A DNA stretch of 37,634 bases from Myxococcales bacterium. GTDB lineage: Bacteria; Myxococcota; Myxococcia; Myxococcales; UBA5297. Made by a program: the position numbers and the translations under genes. The stretch lies in NCBI GenBank assembly GCA_031262165.1, contig JAISIF010000195.1:1-37634 (forward strand), given 5' to 3'. The notes beneath the pieces are model-generated. The model saw only the letters and a list, made by a program, of their open reading frames with translations. It was not told where the DNA came from and did not search any database. Within the stretch, counting starts at the first letter, position 1. Every line of letters begins with the position of its first letter. Shown here one piece after another: positions 31,844-37,634 of this stretch.

Positions 31844-32035
31844 TCGCCCTCGAAGGCATCGAGATATGGATTTGTAAAAAAAGAATTCGCGGTCATTTGC
31901 GAGAACAAACAAAACAATGATTTAGACGAATACATGAGTCTCGAAAAGAATGGTGGACGCACGTCGATTTCCTCGCCTGAAAAATGTTTCAAAATTCGGA
32001 TCCGAGGGTGTTTTCCTCCTTGCTCTCGCCCCGAA

Positions 32036-32063
32036 CGCTTCGCGTAAAAGCGCGCGTTTTTTT
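32036..32063 (+). terminator. Possible terminator before mgtE
   Basis: CGCTT (32036-32040) pairs with AAGCG (32048-32052); CGCG and then TTTTTTT (32057-32063) follow. The stem is short, so this is a weak call. It would stop read-through from nadB. Confidence 0.35.
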
Positions 32064-32149
32064 GTTTGAAAAATTTAATTCATGGCCGCGGTCACCGGCG
32101 CATCTCAGAAATGCCCGTGGCCTCGGTGAGATGCTGAAGGGTCGTGACC

Positions 32150-33520
32150 ATGCATGTGAGTGAGCTGTTTCTTCCCGAGGTCCGCGAGGCACTGCAGAGC
32201 GATCCCGCCGCGATTCGGGAGTTGGTCGAAGAGCTCCACCCCGTCGATGCGGCGGAGATCTTCCTCGGCCTCAAAGAGGACGAGCAGCTCATCTTCCTCA
32301 AGGCACTCCTCATCACCGAGCAGGTCGAGATCCTCGAAGAACTCGATGACGATCTCAGGGCCGACCTCTTCGAGAAGCTCGCGCCGGACATGGCCGCCCG
32401 CCTGGTCGCGGAGATGAGCGCGGACGAGCGCGCCGACCTGTTCCGCGAGCTGCCCACGCCGCTGGCGGCCAAGATCCTCGCCAAGCTCTCGAAGGAGGAC
32501 GCCAAGGATCTGCGCTCGCTCCTCGCCTGGCCAGAGGGCACGGCCGGCGCGCTGATGACGACCGACTACGTCGAGCTCGACGCCGAGATGACCGTGGCCC
32601 AGGCCATCGAGCGTATCCGCGAGGTCGCCGAGGACGTGGAGACGATTTACTACGCCTACGCCATCTCGCCCGAGGGCTCGCTGCGCGGCGTCGTGTCCCT
32701 GCGCTCGCTCGTCCTCTCCAAGCCGGACCGCAGCATCGCTGACCTGATGGACACCGAGCACCTCGTCACGGTGCACGGCAGTGACGATCAGGCCGAGGTG
32801 ACGCAGGTCATCGCGAAATACGACCTGCTCGCCCTGCCCGTCGTGGACGACGCAGGCCGCCTGCTCGGCATCATCACCGTCGATGACACCCTCGACGTGG
32901 CCGAAGAGGAGGCGACCGAGGAGGTCCAGCGCCTCTCAGGTATGGAGCCCCTGGAGGACTCCTATCTCAAGACCACCTTCTTTCAGATGATCCGCTCGCG
33001 TGCTGGCTGGCTCATCCTGCTCTTCGTCGGCGAGATGTTCACGGGCAACGCGCTGCGACACTTCGAGGAGTCACTCCAAGAGGCCATCACCCTCGTCTTC
33101 TTCATCCCGCTCCTCATCTCGGCGGGCGGCAACACGGGCAGCCAGTCGGCGGGTTTGCTCATCCGCGCGCTCGCGATCGGCGAGGTCGTCCCCAAACAGA
33201 CGTGGAGCGTGCTCAAGCGCGAGCTGACGTGCGGCCTGATGCTCAGCCTCATCCTGGCGGTGATTGGCGCGGTGCGGGCGCTCCTCTGGTCTGGCATTGG
33301 CTGGCAGATCGCGCTCATCGTCGCGCTCGCGCTCATCTGCATCGTCACGATGGCGTCGGTCGTGGGCGGCCTGATGCCCATCCTCGTCAAGAGGGTCGGG
33401 ATGGATCCGGCAGTGGCCTCGGCGCCACTCGTCGCCACGATCGTCGATATCGTCGGGATCGTGCTCTACTTCAGCATCGCCCAGGCAGTGCTCACGCGCT
33501 GGAGCGTCGAGGGGGGATGA
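32150..33520 (+). CDS. mgtE: Magnesium transporter MgtE
   Basis: A protein of 456 residues; ATG 32150 has GAAGGG at the right distance, while a GTG six bases earlier is too close to it. The order is typical: an N-domain of helical repeats (about 1-130, LHPVDAAEIFLGL, LFEKLAPDMAARLV), two CBS domains (about 135-255, AGALMTTDYVELD, LPVVDDAGRLLGIITVDD), the plug helix, and five membrane segments (about 285-455) with PLLISAGGNTGSQSAGL near residue 320 and DPAVASAPLVATIVDIVGIVLYF near the end. MgtE is a homodimeric magnesium channel gated by magnesium bound to the N and CBS domains. No magnesium riboswitch could be recognised upstream. The gene converges with the FHA gene without a clear terminator between. 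Confidence 0.96.
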   Translation: MHVSELFLPEVREALQSDPAAIRELVEELHPVDAAEIFLGLKEDEQLIFLKALLITEQVEILEELDDDLRADLFEKLAPDMAARLVAEMSADERADLFRELPTPLAAKILAKLSKEDAKDLRSLLAWPEGTAGALMTTDYVELDAEMTVAQAIERIREVAEDVETIYYAYAISPEGSLRGVVSLRSLVLSKPDRSIADLMDTEHLVTVHGSDDQAEVTQVIAKYDLLALPVVDDAGRLLGIITVDDTLDVAEEEATEEVQRLSGMEPLEDSYLKTTFFQMIRSRAGWLILLFVGEMFTGNALRHFEESLQEAITLVFFIPLLISAGGNTGSQSAGLLIRALAIGEVVPKQTWSVLKRELTCGLMLSLILAVIGAVRALLWSGIGWQIALIVALALICIVTMASVVGGLMPILVKRVGMDPAVASAPLVATIVDIVGIVLYFSIAQAVLTRWSVEGG

Positions 33521-33599
33521 GCGCCTTCAGCTGTCGGCTCCTCGCACCATCACCGCGTCGCTTCGAATCGTGATCCGCCACTCCTGAAAGAGGGCCGAT

Positions 33600-34838
33600 T
33601 CACCGCGCCTCCGCGCGGACCTTCTGCAAAGTCTTTCGGGCCCGCGCGTTGGTCTGGTCGTAGTCGAGCGCGCGTTCCAGAAACGTCTCGGCCTTGTCCA
33701 GGTCCTTCTTGCTCAGAAAGACCTCGCCCGCCTGGAGGTAGAGGTTGGAGAGCGCCTTGGCCACACGGCGACCTGGCACGCTGGCCGCGTCGAGATCGTC
33801 GAGCGCGCGGAGCTCTTCGTCGAGGGCGAACGCCTCCTCGTAGTATTGAATCGCCTCTGTGCCCTTCTTGAACGTGAACGCGGCCCGGGCCGCGCCCTCG
33901 GCTTTCTCGAAGCTCTTGAGCTGGTTCACGAGCCCGGTTGCGCCGGTCGCGCGGGCCGCGGCGATGGCCTTGCCGATCTCTCCCTGGCGGTAGAGATCGA
34001 TGGCGCGGCGCTCGTCACGCGAACGGCTGCGCTTGGCGCGGGGCGTCGATCGGGGCGACGCGCGGCCAGCCATCCGAGTCTCCCGTTGATCAGAGAGCTC
34101 TGAAGCAGCGGGCGCGGGTGGTGGTGGTGGTGCCGAAAGAGGCGTGGGCAAGGCCATGGCAGGAACAGCGATTGGCTCGTTCGAGAGGGCAGGCATCGAG
34201 GGGCGCGGCGCGGACACTTCGGGCGCTGAGGGGGGCGGGGAGGGGACGGCGGTCGAAGGCAGAGACGATGAGGCCGCCACCACTGGATCTGCCGCCTCTG
34301 CCCGCGTCCCCGTCGTTGGCATGGGCGCCACGGCCCCCAGCCATGGCAGGAGAAACGCGAACAGCAGCGTCCCCGCGAGGATGGCCAGCGCAAAGACCGC
34401 CACGTTGCGCCACATCGTCGAGGCGCGCTCGTCGGCCTTGTCAGGGGCAGGGGGCATGGCCACTGGAGGATCCTGCCTTCGCTCCCGCTGGCCATCGACG
34501 ATCAGGCAGAAGACCGTGTCGCCGATGTGGATGCGGTCGCCCGCCGACAGCGCGGTGTCCTCGTCGACTCTGACCTCATTGACGAACGTTCCGTTGTGGC
34601 TGTCCTCGTCGCGCAGCACGACCACGTTGCCCTCGCGGAACAGCGTGGCGTGGTGGCGGCTGGCCGAATCGCAGTCGATCCGCCAGTCCGCCGTGCTGGC
34701 ACGCCCCAGGTGAAGCTGCCCTTCGAAGAGCTCTCGTCGCTCGCCTTTGCCTGGCCCGCACTCGATCTCCAAGAAGACGCGGGCCTTCTTGGACGGACCC
34801 GTCGAGGCGGTTCGGCCTATCTTTCGAGGAAAAGCCAT
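33600..34838 (-). CDS. FHA domain, one membrane segment, Pro-rich linker and TPR-like C-terminus
   Basis: A protein of 412 residues. The forkhead-associated domain (about 20-115) has the phosphothreonine-binding residues: LGR (44-46), SRHHA (60-64) and SHNGTFVN (80-87). A single membrane segment (about 145-169, VAVFALAILAGTLLFAFLLPWLG) puts the FHA domain in the cytoplasm and the rest outside. A Pro/Ala/Ser linker (170-265) and a basic stretch (RASPRSTPRAKRSRSRDERR) lead to TPR-like helices (about 285-412, AIDLYRQGEIGKAIAAA, LYLQAGEVFLSKKDLDKAETFLERALDYDQ). FHA proteins read Ser/Thr kinase signalling, common in Myxococcota, but no kinase is encoded here. FHA domains with TPR-like domains also occur in secretion systems, and no secretion genes are adjacent. 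Confidence 0.85.
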   Translation of the reverse strand: MAFPRKIGRTASTGPSKKARVFLEIECGPGKGERRELFEGQLHLGRASTADWRIDCDSASRHHATLFREGNVVVLRDEDSHNGTFVNEVRVDEDTALSAGDRIHIGDTVFCLIVDGQRERRQDPPVAMPPAPDKADERASTMWRNVAVFALAILAGTLLFAFLLPWLGAVAPMPTTGTRAEAADPVVAASSSLPSTAVPSPPPSAPEVSAPRPSMPALSNEPIAVPAMALPTPLSAPPPPPAPAASELSDQRETRMAGRASPRSTPRAKRSRSRDERRAIDLYRQGEIGKAIAAARATGATGLVNQLKSFEKAEGAARAAFTFKKGTEAIQYYEEAFALDEELRALDDLDAASVPGRRVAKALSNLYLQAGEVFLSKKDLDKAETFLERALDYDQTNARARKTLQKVRAEAR

Positions 34839-34903
34839 CGGTGACTCGGTGGTGTCTCCGCGCGGGAGCGTGTGGTCAGGGGTGGTTCAGCAAAGGAGCG
34901 AAG

Positions 34904-35066
34904 TTAGGACTCATCTCTCGATTATCCCATCACCCCGCTCGTCCGTGAAACGCCAGTCTTCGTTGCTTCGTTGGTCACTTCCGTCTGGAAGCTCCCGCCT
35001 CGCGCCTCGACTGACATTCCCCGTCCTGCGGGGTGCAAAGGTCCTAATGAAGGGATAAGTCCTTGA
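34904..35066. repeat. 162-bp MITE-like palindromic repeat, copy 7
   Basis: It begins TTAGGACTCATCTC and ends GGGATAAGTCCTTGA, with core hairpin CTTCCGTCTGGAAG. It lies between the end of the Crp/Fnr gene and the start of the FHA gene, both minus strand, so it may separate two transcripts. Confidence 0.9.
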
Positions 35067-35083
35067 GCAGCGTCGGTCGCGCC

Positions 35084-35111
35084 ATCAATCGATCAATCAA
35101 TCGATCAATCG
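35084..35111. repeat. 12-bp tandem repeat at the Crp/Fnr stop codon
   Basis: ATCAATCGATCA occurs twice in tandem plus ATCG. It covers the stop codon (35105-35107) of the Crp/Fnr gene. Every second phase of the repeat offers TGA on the minus strand, so slippage here would change the C-terminus by a few residues at most. Confidence 0.8.
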
Positions 35112-35863
35112 AGAGAGTCGGGCACGGCCATACCCGCGAGCTCATAAAGGCGCCGTCGGCTCGGGATGTAAATGGTCCGACCCACGGTCGTGATGATCCC
35201 CGCGCGCCGCATGTCGCAGGTCAGCCGCGAGACGAGGTTGCGGACCACGCCGATGTATTCGGCCAGATCGGCCTGCGAGATTCCCTGGAGCGACCACTCT
35301 CCGGTGACGTGGCTGGGCGAGCCAAAGCGCTCCGCCATGTCGATGAACGCCAGGATGAGGCGGAACGGCGCGTTTCGCGTCGTGATCCAGAAGAGGCGGT
35401 GCTGCTGGTGGCGCAGCCTGTCGTTCTGGGCCTGTATGAACTCCTGGGCGAACAGCGGCCTGACTGCGAGCAGCCTACGAAAGTCAGTGGCATCGATCGA
35501 CCAGATCTCCGATCCCTGCGCTGGAATGGCTGACTCCCGCATCCGGGCAGCGGGTTCGGCGCTCAGGTTGCCGCAGAAGTCACCGGGGCCGAGCATATCG
35601 ACGAGGGTTTCGGTCTGCGCATCGACGACGATGCGCTTGAGTCGGACGCAGCCCGAAGCGATGAAATAGACGCTCTGACAGGAAGAACCCTCGCGATAGA
35701 GGGTGGATGCTTTTTCTTCATGGCATTTGATTTTGAAATAATCCTCCAACCCCAAAGTAATGGGTCTGATGGCGCGAAGTTTTTTTTCGGTTCGACTCAG
35801 TGGCTCCTCTTGGGGGAGCTCTTCGGAGGAGACGGCCTGGAGCGATTTCCATTGGGAAGGCAT
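35105..35863 (-). CDS. Crp/Fnr family transcription regulator
   Basis: A protein of 252 residues; ATG 35863 follows AGGAG. Residues about 45-125 form a cyclic-nucleotide-binding-type jelly roll (LYREGSSCQSVYFIASGCVRLKR, LGPGDFCGNLS). Residues about 130-155 are the dimer helix, and 190-245 an HTH_Crp domain with recognition helix in ISQADLAEYIGVVRNLVSRLTCDMRRAGII. The FNR iron-sulfur cysteine cluster is absent, and the Crp cAMP-binding signature is not preserved, so the effector is unknown. The first 40 residues are extra. A perfect odd palindrome lies about 120 bases upstream. Target genes are unknown. Confidence 0.9.
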   Translation of the reverse strand: MPSQWKSLQAVSSEELPQEEPLSRTEKKLRAIRPITLGLEDYFKIKCHEEKASTLYREGSSCQSVYFIASGCVRLKRIVVDAQTETLVDMLGPGDFCGNLSAEPAARMRESAIPAQGSEIWSIDATDFRRLLAVRPLFAQEFIQAQNDRLRHQQHRLFWITTRNAPFRLILAFIDMAERFGSPSHVTGEWSLQGISQADLAEYIGVVRNLVSRLTCDMRRAGIITTVGRTIYIPSRRRLYELAGMAVPDSLD

Positions 35864-35979
35864 GGGGAAGATCTCCTAAACTGTTGGGGTGAAGTGCATC
35901 CGATACGAGGGCGACTCGATAGATCCCGATTTTGATTTTTTAGATCTCAATTCGAATTTCCGGCGCGTCGTTCGGGACG

Positions 35980-35994
35980 GGAATTCAGAATTCC
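35980..35994. promoter_or_regulatory. Palindrome upstream of the Crp/Fnr gene
   Basis: GGAATTC-A-GAATTCC is a perfect inverted repeat with a one-base centre. It lies 5 bases after the stop of the next upstream gene and 117 bases before the Crp/Fnr start, inside an AT-rich gap. It could be an operator, for instance for autoregulation; nothing shows which protein binds. Confidence 0.35.
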
Positions 35995-35998
35995 AGAA

Positions 35999-36634
35999 TT
36001 ATTTTCTGGAAAAATTATAGATCTGTTCGGCCGCGATGTTTCGAGAGCGCTCGAATTTGAGGCGCATCCGCGACAAGACGCATATGAAGTCGCGCGTGTC
36101 GAAGCTTGGCGCCTGTTTTTTGAGCCGCTTGATCTCTGCCAGGATCGACTTGCGCGCCGCGCTCGGATGGAAGGCGGAGCCTCGCATGAACACGAATTTG
36201 TCGCCCATGGGGGCGAGCCGCGCTTCCATCAGATCGCCCTTGGTCAGGCCGATGAGCTGGCGCCGTTCGAACACCTCCACGTCGCGGTCGGTGAACAGGT
36301 CGCGCAGCCGCACGCTGGCTTTGCCCAGTTTGCGCACCTCCCAGAGCGACAGCCACGTCTCGAGGAAGCTCTCGAAGATGGGCGCGTCGTCCGGTGTGGC
36401 AAAGCGGCCATCTCTCCAAAAGCGCTCCGCCGGGGTGAGCTGATCGCCGTCGAGCTTCCAGTCGAAGAGGTAGAAGTTGATGAAGGCTGCCATCTGCTGC
36501 TCGAAGAAGGCGTCGTCCTCGAAGACCTCGCCTGTGGCACTGAAATAGGCCGACTTGGCTTTGAGCAGCTCAGGCATGAACACGGCGTCGCTCGCGAAGG
36601 CGATCAACTCTTCGAATTGGGGTTGGAAAAGCAC
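35999..36634 (-). CDS. Conserved-looking protein of unknown function
   Basis: A protein of 211 residues from GTG 36634, chosen because AAGGA lies just upstream; an earlier in-frame GTG at 36685 would add 17 residues. It is soluble with no signal peptide. Features are an acidic, aromatic-rich first half (FINFYLFDWKLDGDQLTPAERFW), a middle of helices (FESFLETWLSLWEVRKLG), and a beta-rich segment (ASVRLRDLFTDRDVEVFERRQLIGLTKGDLMEARLAPMGDKFVFM) followed by a basic C-terminal helix. The second half reminds me of unnamed bacterial proteins that combine an FDW-type helical region with a RDLLTG-like small beta domain, but I cannot assign a family or function. Codon use looks like that of the housekeeping neighbours. 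Confidence 0.75.
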   Translation of the reverse strand: MLFQPQFEELIAFASDAVFMPELLKAKSAYFSATGEVFEDDAFFEQQMAAFINFYLFDWKLDGDQLTPAERFWRDGRFATPDDAPIFESFLETWLSLWEVRKLGKASVRLRDLFTDRDVEVFERRQLIGLTKGDLMEARLAPMGDKFVFMRGSAFHPSAARKSILAEIKRLKKQAPSFDTRDFICVLSRMRLKFERSRNIAAEQIYNFSRK

Positions 36635-36944
36635 GGGGTTCCTTTTTTGGGGACTCCAAACGTGGGGGGCGATGTTTTTGCCCACGTCGAAAAGGCGAAA
36701 GTTTTAGCGCCTTGGCCAGGAGGGCGCACCCCATTTTGGGGGAGCTGTTTGAGGCAATCGATCCCTATCGATTCGCATCGTCACTTCCCCCTCCTGTCGG
36801 CGAAGCCTCCCGCTCGGAGGGCCTCAGAGAGTGGTCGTGTCAAATCCATCGAGGACAAAGGCCTGGCAGCGATCGCTTCGAGGAGGTGCTGAGGGCATGT
36901 GGCCGATGGGTGCGTGGCGCCTGGCGCGTGACGCGCGGCGTCCG

Positions 36945-37595
36945 TCACACGCGCAACGAGGCGATCGCTGCGGCATAGTCGCTCTGCCCAAAGACGTAAG
37001 AGCCGGCCACGAGCACGTTGGCGCCTGCCTCGATGAGCGCGCGGGCATTCTGATCGCTCACGCCACCATCGACCTCGATGTCGAGCGCGCGATGTCCGTG
37101 CGTATCGCCCAGCGCGCGCAGGCGGCGGATCTTGTCGAGCGCGCCAGGGATGAACTTCTGGCCGCCGAAGCCGGGGTTCACGCTCATCACGAGCACCATG
37201 CCCACGTCGCCCAGGATCTCCTCGACCATATGCAGCGACGTCGAAGGGTTGATGGCAACGGCGGGCATGGCGCCAGCGCGGGCTATCTGCTGGAGCGTGC
37301 GGTGGAGGTGTGGGCACGTCTCGACATGGACCGAGATGCGGTGCGCGCCCGCCTCGGCAAAGGCGTCGATGTGGCGCTCGGGTTCGACAATCATGAGATG
37401 CACGTCGAGTGGCAGCGCGGTGGCGCGCCGCATGGCCGCGACGATGGCTGGACCAAAGGTGATGTTCGGGACGAATCGGCCATCCATCACGTCGAGGTGG
37501 GCCAGGTCAGCGCCGGCACGTTCGATGGCGGCGACCTCGTCGGCGAGGCGCCCGAAGTCAGCCGAGAGCAGAGAGGGGGCGATGAGGGGCTTCAT
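36945..37595 (-). CDS. rpe: Ribulose-phosphate 3-epimerase
   Basis: A protein of 216 residues from ATG 37595, which has AAGGA at the right distance; an ATG two codons upstream overlaps that site. It is the TIM-barrel enzyme that interconverts ribulose-5-phosphate and xylulose-5-phosphate in the pentose phosphate pathway. Seen are IAPSLLSADF (5-14), HLDVMDGRFVPNITFG with His33 and Asp35 as metal ligands, LDVHLMIVEP with His66, MSVNPGFGGQKFIP (137-150) for phosphate binding, and IEVDGGVS with catalytic Asp176. The nearest downstream gene on this strand is 310 bases away. The gap (36635-36944) has no gene, only a GTGACG/CGTCAC hairpin near the rpe stop. Confidence 0.97.
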   Translation of the reverse strand: MKPLIAPSLLSADFGRLADEVAAIERAGADLAHLDVMDGRFVPNITFGPAIVAAMRRATALPLDVHLMIVEPERHIDAFAEAGAHRISVHVETCPHLHRTLQQIARAGAMPAVAINPSTSLHMVEEILGDVGMVLVMSVNPGFGGQKFIPGALDKIRRLRALGDTHGHRALDIEVDGGVSDQNARALIEAGANVLVAGSYVFGQSDYAAAIASLRV

Positions 37596-37634
37596 GCACA
37601 TCCTTTCGATGTCGATTCGCGTTCTGATGGGAGC

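Noticed and set aside
31844-32149. Magnesium-sensing (M-box) riboswitch upstream of mgtE
   Set aside because: The leader is AT-rich with only a short hairpin; none of the conserved M-box core could be found.
2186-35066. 162-bp repeats as a CRISPR array
   Set aside because: Copies are kilobases apart, in both orientations, with no regular spacers and no cas genes.

Overview
The window is GC-rich chromosomal DNA of a Gram-negative, outer-membrane-bearing bacterium. Several traits fit the former Deltaproteobacteria (Myxococcota-type lineages): a short 216-residue EF-Ts, an ArsA/GET3-like ATPase, an FHA-membrane-TPR protein, many TPR-like proteins, PilZ and DUF3467. This is inference from protein character, since no marker gene was searched against a database. 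Most housekeeping genes share one GC-rich composition. The IS remnants, several gaps and the 26.5-30 kb segment are visibly more AT-rich.

Layout. 0-5 kb: a CAT-anticodon tRNA (probably tRNA-Ile2), a decayed IS5-family element, a secreted helix-hairpin-helix (ComEA-like) protein, kbl on the minus strand, and a second truncated copy of the same IS. 5-15 kb, all minus strand: a likely four-gene operon (LolA-like periplasmic protein, TPR-like repeat protein, MoxR AAA ATPase, alginate-export-type outer-membrane barrel), then an acyl-CoA synthetase, an ArsA-like ATPase, an MlaF-like ABC ATPase and a PilZ protein. 15.7-21.3 kb, plus strand: a lipoprotein HtrA/Do protease, a family 2 processive glycosyltransferase, an unknown membrane protein and MltG. 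21.4-26 kb: DUF3467 (minus), a Cys-rich TPR-like protein, a wrecked IS4-family transposase, then rpsB and tsf with hairpin terminators between and after them. 26.3-29.6 kb: an accessory segment with an IS5-type fragment, IS21-like end repeats and a three-gene locus (YhcH-family protein, a THEP1-type NTPase fused to a multi-pass membrane domain, and a divergent ModE-like regulator). 30-37.6 kb: nadB, mgtE, an FHA/TPR membrane protein, a Crp/Fnr regulator, an unknown conserved protein and rpe.

A family of about 162-bp imperfect palindromic repeats threads through the window. Seven clear copies (2186, 4842, 15187, 23526, 26372, 29396, 34904) and one divergent relative (about 1285) all lie between genes. 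Their ends are inverted repeats of the type TTAGGACTTATCC, they abut TA-containing sites, and the centre carries a CTTCC/GGAAG hairpin. Two copies overlap the stop codon of the neighbouring gene. One copy abuts an IS5-type transposase fragment whose own terminus (TTAGGGCTTACCC) closely resembles the repeat end, so the repeats look like MITEs once moved by that IS. Two same-orientation copies bracket the ModE-like/NTPase/YhcH cassette.

The strongest candidates for something undescribed are that bracketed three-gene locus and the repeat family. Other points of interest are five copies of an 11-bp motif (CGTCTAATAAT on the minus strand) spanning the end of the TPR gene and the moxR leader, and further small palindrome families in the gaps.
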